Below, one piece after another: positions 46,355 through 55,722 of a stretch of 64,000 nt of DNA; positions within the stretch are counted from its first letter, which is position 1; every line of letters starts with the position of its first letter. Below the pieces are notes generated by a model. The model was not told the DNA's origin. It saw only the letters and a list, made by a program, of their open reading frames with translations, and did not search any database. Location of the stretch: contig NZ_CP049989.1 in the NCBI RefSeq assembly GCF_011388215.1, forward strand, positions 496,001-560,000, in the 5' to 3' direction. The translations under genes were made by a program, and so were the position numbers. This DNA is from Hydrogenophaga crocea (GTDB lineage: Bacteria; Pseudomonadota; Gammaproteobacteria; Burkholderiales; Burkholderiaceae_C).

Positions 46355-47287
46355 GTGACAGAGGCCCAAGCAAGCGCCGCGATAACCGGCCGACGCAAGC
46401 GCCGGGGTTCCACCCTTGGGCTGGTTCTGCTGATGGCTGCCGGGCTGATCTGGTGGAACTGGCAGACGCTTTGCATTTGGGCCCATTTCGTGCATCCCTT
46501 TGCCAGTCCACGCGTGGTTTTTGATGCCGACAAGGCCGCCACCTTGAGCGCCGAACGCCGCGCCGAATTCGAGCGCGAATTGTTCAAGGAGGTGTACATG
46601 TGGAACACCTGGAGCCGCCGTTACAACGCCCCGGATGGGCTTGTTCAAAGGGAGGCGCGCTGGCGGGCCATGGCCGCAGAGGGCTTCGAGCTCGCCTATC
46701 TGAGTTTGACGGTGTTCGAGCCCAGCACCGTTCAGGTGCACAACCCCTTGCCCGCACTCAATCGGCTGCAAACCTTGGCGCGGCAAGGGGACGCCGGGGC
46801 CATGTGTCTGTTTTCCGCCATCAGCGTCATGTTGCCCACGCGCCCGGGCGTCGATTGGTCCAGGCTCAGGGCGCAGGCCAGAGACTGGATGCAGAAAGGG
46901 GCGTATCTCGGCCATCCGGACTGCTTCATCCAGCTGGGCGGGCGGTTGCGCACGGGCAACGATGGTTTTCGACAAGACGTGGCGCGGGGCACCGACCTGC
47001 TGATCAAGGCGCTTCGAGCGGGCTACCTGCGGGCGGCGGGTTCGTTCTGGAGCGACATCGACAGACAAGGCTTGGACAGCGCACGCAACCGGCGGCTGGT
47101 GTACTGCTGGGGTTACCAGATGGCCCAGTACGAATCCTCCGATGCCGACCTGTCGCTGAGGGTGTATCGAAACCAGGCGCCCCGCGAGCAGCAGGCCGCC
47201 CTGGACGACGAGAGAAACCAATTGCGTCGATGGCACCCTGCGCTCGACGAATGCATCGCGTTGAACAACGCAACCCCAGGAGAATAG
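46355..47287 (+). CDS. Membrane-anchored protein of the type I secretion operon
   Basis: A 310-residue protein from GTG at 46355 (GGGAGCGG upstream). N terminus: cytoplasmic basic segment (GRRKRRGS), one membrane helix (TLGLVLLMAAGLIWWNWQTL), then a ~265-residue periplasmic region with helix pairs like Sel1/TPR repeats (LQTLARQGDAGAMCLFSAI, WMQKGAYLGHPDCF, ALRAGYLRAAGSF). Not a known family to me. One base separates it from the next gene, so it may assist the secreted partner. Confidence 0.6.
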   Translation: MTEAQASAAITGRRKRRGSTLGLVLLMAAGLIWWNWQTLCIWAHFVHPFASPRVVFDADKAATLSAERRAEFERELFKEVYMWNTWSRRYNAPDGLVQREARWRAMAAEGFELAYLSLTVFEPSTVQVHNPLPALNRLQTLARQGDAGAMCLFSAISVMLPTRPGVDWSRLRAQARDWMQKGAYLGHPDCFIQLGGRLRTGNDGFRQDVARGTDLLIKALRAGYLRAAGSFWSDIDRQGLDSARNRRLVYCWGYQMAQYESSDADLSLRVYRNQAPREQQAALDDERNQLRRWHPALDECIALNNATPGE

Positions 47288-47288
47288 T

Positions 47289-48593
47289 ATGAACACTGGC
47301 CCTTCATTCCTGCCGGAAGTCAAGGCGCAATGGCGTGATCAATTGGAATTGTTGCAAAAGGCCAATGAGGTCGCGCAGAAGCAAGTAAATGATGTGCGAA
47401 ACCAGTTGCCCAGGGGCGGTGCTACCGAAGCCCAATTCGAACAGGCCCAACTCGACCAGCTCGAAGCCGCGCAGAAATACAACAGCTTTCTCGAGCTCGA
47501 CCGCCAATACATCCGCATGGCGATGGACGCCGAAACGCGCAATCAGCAGCGCAACCTGACGATCATGGAGCACATGCAACTGGCGACCACCCGGGAAACC
47601 ATGTACGCGCTGTCGGCGGAATTCACCCAGTTCAAGACCGAAAGCCAGGCGTCCTTGCTGATGCTGTCCCCGGTCCAGGCCGGTGGCCACACCTATTACA
47701 CCGACGGTCGCGTCGAATGGAACAACACCCTGACGGGCATGGCGGGGCAGGCCTGGGAGGGTTTGAAGGACCTCGCCGCCGGCACCAAGGACAGCTTGAT
47801 CCGGGGGCCTTTCACACCGGCCGAAAACTACGCGATTTGCCAGTCGGCGCTGGGTGGCGTGTTGCCCGAACTGGTGGGCGTGATGATTCCCGCCCCGGGT
47901 GGCCGGCCGGGCAGCTTTCTCTGGGACGAAGCGCTGGGCCAGTCCCTCGGCGCAGCAGATCCGGCGGGCGATATGTGCCGCATCGTGTACCCCAAAGGCA
48001 CCAGCCCACGCGACCTGTGGATCCAGGGTGGGGCCACCGAAGGCGGCGATGCCGCGGCAGGCGATGCTGCTGCGCAGTTCGTGCCGCTGTCGGTGTTGGA
48101 TGCGACCGTCCTGAAGATGTTTGCCGATGTCCAGATGCAAGCGAAGTGGGATGCCATGGTTGACGCCGTGGCTGCCCTGACGGGGCAAGAGGGGCTGCCT
48201 CGCTGGGGCAGTCCCGAATCCTGGTCTCTGCCGCTGGACGGACTGGGGGTTGCAGATTCGGGTGAGGGCACATGGGACGCCGGGTCGGATGCGGAGTCGT
48301 TCGCCCCCGGCATCGCCGCCGACCAACTCTGGTACCGCCAAATGGCGGACGATGCCGCGTGGACCGCAGACGACAGCGGTGAGTCTTGGGACGATGAGCC
48401 CTGGCTCGACGATGCGGCCCTGGGCGTGGATGGCTTCGCAGCAGGCGGCGGGCAGCCGGTGTTTGGGGATCAGGTCGATGCCCTGGTGCAGGCGATGGTC
48501 GACTTCTCGCCGCGCACCGCGGCCCCGCAGGCGCTGGCGGTCACCCCTTACGCCTCGGTGCCGGCGCCCGTGCTGGCGTCGAACTGGACGTGA
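47289..48593 (+). CDS. Probable type I secreted protein
   Basis: A 434-residue protein of unrecognised family, without a signal peptide. The first ~110 residues are predicted coiled-coil (LELLQKANEVAQKQVNDVRN and on), the middle is mixed, and residues ~325-395 are strongly acidic. The end, QVDALVQAMVDFSPRTA then VLASNWT, resembles C-terminal type I signals of betaproteobacterial RTX proteins. No Gly-Gly leader is seen, matching an HlyB-type transporter. The gene lies between the membrane protein and the transporter with 1-bp gap and 4-bp overlap. Confidence 0.6.
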   Translation: MNTGPSFLPEVKAQWRDQLELLQKANEVAQKQVNDVRNQLPRGGATEAQFEQAQLDQLEAAQKYNSFLELDRQYIRMAMDAETRNQQRNLTIMEHMQLATTRETMYALSAEFTQFKTESQASLLMLSPVQAGGHTYYTDGRVEWNNTLTGMAGQAWEGLKDLAAGTKDSLIRGPFTPAENYAICQSALGGVLPELVGVMIPAPGGRPGSFLWDEALGQSLGAADPAGDMCRIVYPKGTSPRDLWIQGGATEGGDAAAGDAAAQFVPLSVLDATVLKMFADVQMQAKWDAMVDAVAALTGQEGLPRWGSPESWSLPLDGLGVADSGEGTWDAGSDAESFAPGIAADQLWYRQMADDAAWTADDSGESWDDEPWLDDAALGVDGFAAGGGQPVFGDQVDALVQAMVDFSPRTAAPQALAVTPYASVPAPVLASNWT

Positions 48594-50872
48594 GTGGCGG
48601 TGTGACGTCGGTGGACGGTGACATTTGCGCGGAATCGCGGCCGCCCGAGGCGCGACAGCTGCCTCGTGGCCTGGCCGCCTTGTGTGCCGTGGCCCGCTTC
48701 CATCAGTGCCTCGCGGAGCCGGTGGCGCTGGCCCATCGCTTGGCTTTGCCTGCCGGTGGCGCCTGTACCCGCGATGATTTGCTGATCGCGGCGCAATCGC
48801 TGGGCCTCAAGGCCCGTTGGACACGCTGGACTGCCGCTCAATTGCACGAGATCCCGTTGCCGGCGGTGGTGTGCCTCAAGGCGGTCGACGGCGCGGATGC
48901 GCACGAGCGCCGCGTCGTACTGGCCAGGCAGCGCGGTGAGCGATTGCTGATTCAGGACTTCGACGGCCTGGTGAATGAAGTGCGCGGTGGTGGCGCGGAG
49001 GCGACCGCGGCGTCCAGGGCCGGCGTGCAAACGCTCGCGCGCGACGATTTCCTGCGGGTCTGGTCGGGCGACGCCCTGCTCGTCACCCGCCGCGCGGCCA
49101 TGGCCCCGCGGGCTGAAGGCTTCGACTTCAGCTGGTTCATGCCCAGCCTCGTGAAGTACCGGCGGCTGTTGGGCGAAGTGCTGCTGATCAGCCTCGTGCT
49201 GCAGCTGTTCGCGCTCGTCAGTCCGCTGTTTTTCCAGGCCGTGATGGACAAGGTGCTGGTGCACCAAGGCAAGAGCACGCTCGATGTGCTGGTGTTCGGG
49301 CTGGTGGTCGTGGTGATGTTCGAGTCGGTGCTCGGCCTGATGCGCACCTATCTCTTCACCCACACCACGCAACGCATCGACGTGGAGCTGGGCGCCCGGC
49401 TGTACCGCCACCTCCTGTCGCTGCCGCTGTCGTACTTCGAGGCGCGCCGCGTCGGCGATTCGGTGGCGCGGGTAAGAGAGCTGGAGAGCCTGCGCGGCTT
49501 TCTCACGGGCCAGTGCCTCACCGCACTGCTCGACGTGGTGTTCTCGCTGGTCTTTGTGGCGGTGATGCTGGCCTACAGCCCCTTGCTGACACTCATCGTG
49601 CTGGCCAGCCTGCCCATGTACGCGGGCGTGATCACCTGGGCGACACCCGTGCTGCGGCGCCGGCTCGATCAGAAGTTCGCGCTGGGTGCGGAGAACCAGT
49701 CCATGCTGGTCGAATCCGTCACCGGCATCCAGACCGTGAAGGCTGCCGCGCTCGAACCCCAGTTCGAGCAGCGCTGGGACCGCCAGCTCGCTGCGTACGT
49801 GCTGGCGGCGTTTCGCTCGCAGATGGCGGCCAGCACGGCGCAGGAGTCGGTGGGCCTGATCGGCAAGCTGGTGCAGGCGGCCACGCTGTGGTGGGGTTCG
49901 CACCTGGTCATGCAAGGGCAGCTCACGGTCGGTCAATTCGTGGCCTTCAACATGTTCGCCGGGCGTGTGTCGCAGCCAGTGATGCGCCTGGCCCAGTTGT
50001 GGATGGATGTGCAACAGGCCGGTGTGTCCATGCGTCGCCTGGCCGACGTGCTCGATGCCAAGCCCGATATGGGCTCGGCGCCGCAGCGCCAGCGCGCGAC
50101 CTTGCCCCGAGTGGTGGGCGCCATCGCATTCAAGGACGTGCGGTTTCGTTACCGCGACCAAGCGCGGCCAGTGCTTGATGGCCTGAGCCTGGAGATCCAG
50201 GCGGGTGAAGTGGTGGGCATCGTGGGTCGCTCGGGCTCGGGCAAAAGCACGCTGACCAAGCTCGTGCAATGCCTGTACCGACCCGAGGCCGGACAGGTGC
50301 TCGTCGACGGCGTGGACATCGGCACCGTCGATGTGGCGCAGCTGCGCCGCCACATTGGCGTGGTGCTGCAGGACAACCTGCTGTTCAACGCCAGCGTTCG
50401 CGACAACATCGCCGTGGCCGACCCAGGCGTTGGGCTGGACGAGGTGATTCGCGCGGCCCGCCTTGCGGGCGCGCACGGGTTCATCAGTGAATGGCCCGAG
50501 GGCTACGACACGGTGGTGAGCGAGCAGGGCAGCAGCCTGAGCGGCGGACAGCGCCAGCGCATTGCGATCGCACGGGCGCTCTTCAGCCAGCCGCGCATTC
50601 TCATTTTCGACGAGGCCACCAGCGCGCTCGACTACGAAAGCGAGGCTGCCCTGCAGCGCAACATGGCAGCGATTTGTCAGGGCCGCACGGTGCTCATCGT
50701 GGCCCATCGGCTCAGCGCCGTGCGGCAGGCCCATCGCATTCTGGTGATGGACCAGGGGCGCCTCGTGGAGGCCGGTTCGCACGACGAGCTCGTGCGCCGG
50801 CCAGCCGGGCTCTACGCCCGCCTGTGGGGCCTGCAGGCGTCGGCCGTGCCCACGGCACAGGCCGTCGCCTGA
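48590..50872 (+). CDS. Type I secretion ABC transporter, HlyB-like
   Basis: A 760-residue exporter: N-terminal C39-like domain (residues ~24-140) in which the catalytic Cys position is Arg26, so it is an inactive docking domain as in HlyB; six membrane segments (~180-440); and an ABC ATPase with Walker A GRSGSGKST, signature LSGGQRQR, Walker B ILIFDEATSALD and HRLSAVRQA. It should export an uncleaved C-terminal-signal substrate. GTG at 48590 overlaps the upstream stop; the 3' end overlaps the adaptor gene start. Confidence 0.9.
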   Translation: MSGGVTSVDGDICAESRPPEARQLPRGLAALCAVARFHQCLAEPVALAHRLALPAGGACTRDDLLIAAQSLGLKARWTRWTAAQLHEIPLPAVVCLKAVDGADAHERRVVLARQRGERLLIQDFDGLVNEVRGGGAEATAASRAGVQTLARDDFLRVWSGDALLVTRRAAMAPRAEGFDFSWFMPSLVKYRRLLGEVLLISLVLQLFALVSPLFFQAVMDKVLVHQGKSTLDVLVFGLVVVVMFESVLGLMRTYLFTHTTQRIDVELGARLYRHLLSLPLSYFEARRVGDSVARVRELESLRGFLTGQCLTALLDVVFSLVFVAVMLAYSPLLTLIVLASLPMYAGVITWATPVLRRRLDQKFALGAENQSMLVESVTGIQTVKAAALEPQFEQRWDRQLAAYVLAAFRSQMAASTAQESVGLIGKLVQAATLWWGSHLVMQGQLTVGQFVAFNMFAGRVSQPVMRLAQLWMDVQQAGVSMRRLADVLDAKPDMGSAPQRQRATLPRVVGAIAFKDVRFRYRDQARPVLDGLSLEIQAGEVVGIVGRSGSGKSTLTKLVQCLYRPEAGQVLVDGVDIGTVDVAQLRRHIGVVLQDNLLFNASVRDNIAVADPGVGLDEVIRAARLAGAHGFISEWPEGYDTVVSEQGSSLSGGQRQRIAIARALFSQPRILIFDEATSALDYESEAALQRNMAAICQGRTVLIVAHRLSAVRQAHRILVMDQGRLVEAGSHDELVRRPAGLYARLWGLQASAVPTAQAVA

Positions 50873-52314
50873 TGGCGCGGCGGTCATCGGGGTGGGCCCA
50901 CCATCTGCGAGCCCTGCGCACCGCCTGGGCGCGCCGCTTTGACGGCGAACCCGCCCACGGATCGCCGCAAGCGCTGGCCTTTCTGCCGGCCCGGCTCAGC
51001 GTGCAGGAATCGCCGCCCCATCCGCTGCCCTTGTGGACGGCGCGCGCACTCATGGGCTTGTTCGCCGTGGTACTGGCCTGGTCCTGGTTCGGGCAGGTCG
51101 ACATCGTCGCGGTGGCCACCGGCCGGGTCATTGTGAGTGAGCGCAGCCACGGCATCCAACCGCGGGAGGACGGGCTGGTTCACCGCGTGTGGGTGCGCGA
51201 CGGCGACCGCGTGCAGGCGGGGCAACTGCTCCTTGAACTCGATGCCACCGATGCCCGGGCCGACGGTGCCCGTGTGCAGGAGGCGTGGTGCGCCGCGAGC
51301 AGCGAGGCCTGGCGCACGGGGATTCTGCTGCGCGCTTTGGAACGGGGCCGACTGCCCGATCGGGAGGTCTTGCAGGAGCCGCTGCCTGCGCCTGCGCAGC
51401 ACCTGGTCTGGACGCCGGCCGACGCGCGCCGGGCCACCGCGCAGCTGCGGGCCGAATGGGCCGACATCCAGGGTCGCCTCACGCGCGCCCGCGCCGACGC
51501 GGAGCAGCGCCGCAGCGAGGGCGAGACAGCGCATGCCTTGCTCGACAAACTCCAGGCCACGCTGCCCATGGCCCGCCAGCGCGAGTCCGACTACCGGTTG
51601 CTGGTCGAGAAGGGATTCATCTCGGGCCATGCCACCCAGGACCGCACGCGTGAGCGCGTTGAACTGGAGCGCGACCTGGCGACACAGCAGGCGCGGTGGC
51701 GCGAACTGCAGTTGGCGCAGACGCATGCCCTGCAGACGCTGGATGCGATGAAGGCCGATATCCGCCGCGGACTCATCGAGCGCGAGGCCCAGGCGCGCAC
51801 GCAACGCGAGCAACTGCAGGCCGAGGCCATGAAGGTCGGACAACGCCAACGCCTGACCGAGCTGCGATCCCCGGTGAACGGCACGGTGCAGCAGTTGTCG
51901 GTGCACAACGGCGGCGCTGTCGTGGCTGGCGGCCAGTCGCTGATGGTCGTGGTGCCCGAGGCCGACCGGGTGACTGCGCAGGTGAGCATCGCCAACCAGG
52001 ACATGGGCTTCGTCCGGCCAGGTCAGGACGTCACGGTGAAGCTGGAGGCGTTTCCGTTCACGCGCCATGGCACCTTGCCCGCGACGGTGTCGGTATTGGG
52101 CGCCGACGCCGCGGTCGACGAGCGCACCGGCCAGGCCTCGTACCCGGCCTACCTCAAACTGGGCCGATCGAGCCTGATGGCCGATGGGCGCGAGGTGCCG
52201 ATCACCCCCGGCATGAATCTGGTCGCCGAAATCAAGACCGGTCGCCGCCGGCTGATCGATTACCTGCTCAGCCCCGTTCAGACCCTGGCCGACGAAAGCC
52301 TGCGAGAGCGCTGA
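50872..52314 (+). CDS. HlyD-family membrane fusion protein
   Basis: A 480-residue periplasmic adaptor: cytoplasmic N terminus, one membrane helix (WTARALMGLFAVVLAWSW), biotinyl-lipoyl half-motifs, a long coiled-coil hairpin (~145-330) and the C-terminal HlyD signature LRSPVNGTVQQLSVHNGGAV. The ATG overlaps the transporter's stop by one base (TGATG). Together they need an outer-membrane TolC; none lies beside this operon, the only TolC-like gene in the window being in the copper cluster. Confidence 0.9.
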   Translation: MARRSSGWAHHLRALRTAWARRFDGEPAHGSPQALAFLPARLSVQESPPHPLPLWTARALMGLFAVVLAWSWFGQVDIVAVATGRVIVSERSHGIQPREDGLVHRVWVRDGDRVQAGQLLLELDATDARADGARVQEAWCAASSEAWRTGILLRALERGRLPDREVLQEPLPAPAQHLVWTPADARRATAQLRAEWADIQGRLTRARADAEQRRSEGETAHALLDKLQATLPMARQRESDYRLLVEKGFISGHATQDRTRERVELERDLATQQARWRELQLAQTHALQTLDAMKADIRRGLIEREAQARTQREQLQAEAMKVGQRQRLTELRSPVNGTVQQLSVHNGGAVVAGGQSLMVVVPEADRVTAQVSIANQDMGFVRPGQDVTVKLEAFPFTRHGTLPATVSVLGADAAVDERTGQASYPAYLKLGRSSLMADGREVPITPGMNLVAEIKTGRRRLIDYLLSPVQTLADESLRER

Positions 52315-52327
52315 ACGCGAGCGGGCC

Positions 52328-53662
52328 TCACGCCGGCTGTGCCTTGCGCAAGAGCTTCTTGCGCACCAGGTGGATGTTGTTGCGCAGCGCGTAGAGCTCG
52401 TCGGTGTACGACAGCGGCACCACCACCTTCTCGACCTTGCCCTCCATGGCGTCGAGCTGCTCGAGCAGCGCATCGGGCGTGGCCGCGCCGCTTTCGGCGC
52501 GCTGTTCGATGTCGCGCAGCTCGGCGTACCAGCGGAACACGCGCGAGCGGATGCGGAAGCTGTAGAGCGGCGGCACGATGCGCGACAGCGGCAGCGCGAG
52601 CGCGAGGATCAGGCCCAGCGCCAGCCACATGCGTTCCACCACATTGGCCAGCCAGAACGGCAGGTAGCGCTGCAGGAAGGGCAGGCCGCCCTTCAACGCG
52701 CGCTCGGCCTCGGGCGCCACGGGCAGTTCGCTGTGCGCCACGTTGGGGTACTCGCGCGCGCGGTTGAACCAGCCCGCACCGCCATGCAGTTCAACCGCCG
52801 TCTGTGCGAACAGCTGCAGCACCGCCGGGTGCGTGCCCGAGCGCGCGAGCAGGCTGGTGGTTGAGGCTACCAGGCGCACGTTGCGCGGCGGCAGGTTCTT
52901 GGCCAGGTCCACCATGCCCTGCGGCATGGTCACGGGCGTGAGGTAGCCGAAGCGGCGCGAATACGCCTCGGCCTGGGCGAAGTCGAGCAGCTTCACGCCC
53001 GGCGTCTGCAGCAGCATCTGCACGATCAGCGATTCGGGCGCCGAGGCGAACACCAGGGCGTCGAGCTTGCCGTCGAGGAAGGCCACGGTGGCCGGTGTCT
53101 GTTCGAGCTGGCTGAGCACGATGTCGCGCGGCGAGACGCGGTTGACCTCGAGCAGGGTGTTGAACAGGCGCGGCACGCCGCTGCCCGGCGTGCCCACGTT
53201 GACGCGCCAGCGCGCGAGATCGGCGAGGTTGGTGAGCGTGGCGCTCTTGTTGAGACGGCGCGCCGCGTCTTCGCGGTAGAACAGCCACAGCGGCTCCACG
53301 AACAGGCTGCCCAGCGAGACGATGCCGTCCTCGTCGTCGTAGCCGATGTCGGCGGTGCCACCCTGCACGAAGCCGAGGTCGACCTCTTCGCGGCGCAGCA
53401 TCTCGAGGTTCTGCGCCGAGCCCTGGGTGCGCACCAGTTCCACCGTGATGCCGTTGCGCTTGAGCGCCTCGGCATAGCGCTTGCCGAAGGTGTCGTAGGC
53501 GCTTTGTTCGGGGCCGGTGGCCAGCACCACGCGCTTGGGCGGGTTGGGGTTGAGCCACCACCAGGTGAAGGCCAGCAGCGCGATCGTGATGAGCACGATC
53601 GGGCTGCCCGAGAGCAGCATCTCCTTGAGCGAGATCAGGGTGTAGCGCAGCGTCTTGGGCAT
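52328..53662 (-). CDS. TAXI-type TRAP solute receptor, membrane-tethered
   Basis: A 444-residue protein with an N-terminal membrane segment (SGSPIVLITIALLAFTWWWL), a TAXI/NMT1-like periplasmic binding domain (GPEQSAYDTFGKRYAEALKR, VDLGFVQGGTADIG) and a C-terminal membrane segment (WLALGLILALALPLSRIV) followed by a cytoplasmic tail. It is anchored rather than soluble and no TRAP permease gene is adjacent. ATG at 53662 is preferred to 53677 as the family start MPKTLRYTL. Ligand unknown. Confidence 0.8.
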   Translation of the reverse strand: MPKTLRYTLISLKEMLLSGSPIVLITIALLAFTWWWLNPNPPKRVVLATGPEQSAYDTFGKRYAEALKRNGITVELVRTQGSAQNLEMLRREEVDLGFVQGGTADIGYDDEDGIVSLGSLFVEPLWLFYREDAARRLNKSATLTNLADLARWRVNVGTPGSGVPRLFNTLLEVNRVSPRDIVLSQLEQTPATVAFLDGKLDALVFASAPESLIVQMLLQTPGVKLLDFAQAEAYSRRFGYLTPVTMPQGMVDLAKNLPPRNVRLVASTTSLLARSGTHPAVLQLFAQTAVELHGGAGWFNRAREYPNVAHSELPVAPEAERALKGGLPFLQRYLPFWLANVVERMWLALGLILALALPLSRIVPPLYSFRIRSRVFRWYAELRDIEQRAESGAATPDALLEQLDAMEGKVEKVVVPLSYTDELYALRNNIHLVRKKLLRKAQPA

Positions 53663-53722
53663 GGTGCCCGCGAACATAGCACGGGCCTGCCCGGGCCCGC
53701 GTGGCTGACGCGTTGCCGGGTG

Positions 53723-55285
53723 TTACCGCAGCTTGAAGATCTGCACCGCCTCGTGCATCACCTGCGCCTGGGTCTGCAGCGAACTTGCGGCGGCCGCGAG
53801 CTGTTCGACCATGGCGGAGTTCTGCTGCGTCACCGAGTCGAGCTGGCCCACGGCCTGGTTGATCTGCGCGATGCCGCTCGATTGTTCCTGCGTGGCGTGG
53901 GTGATGTCGCCGATCAGCGCATTGACCTGCTCGACCGCGCCCACCACGCTGGCCATGGTCTGGCCGGTGCTGTGCACGAGCTCGCTGCCCCGCTGCACGC
54001 GGCCGGAGGACTCGTCGATCAGCGTCTTGATCTCCTTGGCGGCGTCGAGCGTGCGCTGCGCCAGGCTGCGCACTTCGGCGGCCACGACGGCGAAGCCGCG
54101 GCCCTGCTCACCGGCGCGCGCGGCTTCCACCGCGGCGTTGAGCGCGAGGATGTTGGTCTGGAAGGAAATGCCGTCGATGACCTGGATGATTTCGCCGATG
54201 CGGGCCGAGCTGCGGCTGATCTCGTCCATGGTGTGGACGACCTCGCCCATGGCGGCATTGCCTTCGCGCGCCACGGTCGCGGCGCGCTCGGCGAGCCGCG
54301 CGGCTTCGCCCGCGGTGCCCGCGCTTTGCGCCACGGTGCTGTTCATCTGGTCCATGGAGGCGGCGGTTTCCTCGAGGTTGCTGGCCTGGGCCTCGGTGCG
54401 CGAGGACAGGTCGTGGTTGCCGCTGGCGATCTCCTGGCTCGCCACCTGCACGCCCTCGACCTCGTGGCGCACGTCGGCCACCACCGCCTGCAGGTTCACA
54501 TTGAGCTGGTTGAGCGCCTTGGCGAGTTCGCCGAACTCCACCGCGCCGCGTGCCTCGAGGCGCGCCGTCAGGTCGCCCGCGGCCATGGTGTTGGCGAAGC
54601 GGATCGCGCCTTCGAGCGGCTTGAGCGTCTGGCGCCGCAGCAGCCAGGCCGCGAACAGCGCCGCACCTACCAGGGGCACGCCCATGGCCAGGTGGGCCTC
54701 GGTGCCCAGGCGTGCGCCGGTCTCGCCGATCACCAGCCCGGCGATGGCCAGTCCCACGCTGGTGAGCGTGATGCTGCGGCCCAGCGTGAGCCGCGTGGCG
54801 CGTTGCAGCGCGCCGCGCCAGCCCGCCATTTGCACCTGGCCGCGGTGCAGCCGGATGCGGTTCTGGCCCGACTCGCGCTCGGCGCGCATGCGTGCGTAGA
54901 GCTGCTCGGCGCCCTGCACCTGCTCGCGGGTGGGTTTGGTGCGCACCGACATGTAGCCCACCGGCTGGCCATTGCTCATGATGGGCGTGGCGTTGGCCAT
55001 CACCCAGTAGTGGTCGCCGTTCTTGCGCCGGTTTTTCACCAGCGCCGACCAGGGCGAGCCGCTCTTGAGCGTTTCCCACATGTCGCGGAAGGCCTCGGGC
55101 GGCATGTCGGGGTGGCGCACCAGGTTGTGCGGCTGCCCGATGAGCTCTTCCCGGCTGTAACCGCTGACCGCGATGAAGGCCGGGTTGCAGTAGGTGATGT
55201 GGCTTTGCAGGTCGGTGGTCGACACCAGGGTGACGCCGTCGGGGATGACGAACTCCTGGTGGGTCACGGGCAGGTTGACTCGCAT
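53723..55285 (-). CDS. Aer-like methyl-accepting chemotaxis protein
   Basis: A 520-residue receptor: PAS domain at ~10-110 ([20 protein letters not shown], then VRHPDMP), two close membrane segments at ~168-215, HAMP-like region and a long MCP signalling hairpin with the tip [19 protein letters not shown]. The order PAS-membrane-HAMP-MCP is that of the aerotaxis receptor Aer, which senses redox through FAD in the PAS domain. An FNR-type box lies 124 bp upstream of the start, agreeing with oxygen-linked control. Confidence 0.88.
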   Translation of the reverse strand: MRVNLPVTHQEFVIPDGVTLVSTTDLQSHITYCNPAFIAVSGYSREELIGQPHNLVRHPDMPPEAFRDMWETLKSGSPWSALVKNRRKNGDHYWVMANATPIMSNGQPVGYMSVRTKPTREQVQGAEQLYARMRAERESGQNRIRLHRGQVQMAGWRGALQRATRLTLGRSITLTSVGLAIAGLVIGETGARLGTEAHLAMGVPLVGAALFAAWLLRRQTLKPLEGAIRFANTMAAGDLTARLEARGAVEFGELAKALNQLNVNLQAVVADVRHEVEGVQVASQEIASGNHDLSSRTEAQASNLEETAASMDQMNSTVAQSAGTAGEAARLAERAATVAREGNAAMGEVVHTMDEISRSSARIGEIIQVIDGISFQTNILALNAAVEAARAGEQGRGFAVVAAEVRSLAQRTLDAAKEIKTLIDESSGRVQRGSELVHSTGQTMASVVGAVEQVNALIGDITHATQEQSSGIAQINQAVGQLDSVTQQNSAMVEQLAAAASSLQTQAQVMHEAVQIFKLR

Positions 55286-55408
55286 GGCTGATCCTTCTTC
55301 TCATGAAGCGATCACCTGACCGCTCCGTATCGGAAGTATCGGCAGCCCTTTGCGCAAATGAAGCGGCAATTTGCAGGATTTGCGCCGGGCAAAACAACTC
55401 AATGGCTT

Positions 55409-55422
55409 TTGATCCAGATCAA
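55409..55422. promoter_or_regulatory. FNR/Anr-type box
   Basis: TTGATCCAGATCAA is a perfect match to the TTGAT-N4-ATCAA consensus of FNR/Anr/Dnr regulators. It lies upstream of the Aer-like gene (minus) and overlaps the stop codon of the CusF-like gene. Centred about 130 bp before the receptor's ATG, it would fit activation at -41.5 if transcription starts near 55374. Binding is not shown, but chance occurrence is low in such GC-rich DNA. Confidence 0.75.
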
Positions 55423-55706
55423 GGCTTTTTCTCCAATTTAAGGATGGTGTAAGCCCCATTGCGTTGCTCGGCGGTGAAGCGCACCTGGTCGCCCGCTTTC
55501 AGAGGGGTGAGCAGCGCGGGGTCGCTCACCTTGAAGACCATGGTCATGGGCGGCATGTCGAGGTTTTTGATTTCGCCGTGTTTGAGCGTGATTTCCTGTC
55601 CGGCGGTATTCACGCGGCGCACCTCGGCGTCGGTGAAAGGCAGATCGGCCGCCAATGCCGCGGCGCTCCAGAGGGCCAATGCCAGAGGGATCATTCGGTG
55701 TTTCAT
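55419..55706 (-). CDS. CusF-like periplasmic copper-binding protein
   Basis: A 95-residue protein with a signal peptide (ALALWSAAALAADL) and an OB-fold of the CusF type: ITLKHGEIKNLDMPPMTMVF holds the His and the two Met ligands for Cu(I). The Trp that caps copper in E. coli CusF (NWPEMTM) is Met here (DMPPMTM). It is the last gene of the copper operon, 16 bp after the cupredoxin gene. Probably a copper chaperone. Confidence 0.85.
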   Translation of the reverse strand: MKHRMIPLALALWSAAALAADLPFTDAEVRRVNTAGQEITLKHGEIKNLDMPPMTMVFKVSDPALLTPLKAGDQVRFTAEQRNGAYTILKLEKKP

Positions 55707-55722
55707 GTGGGGAATTCCTGAT

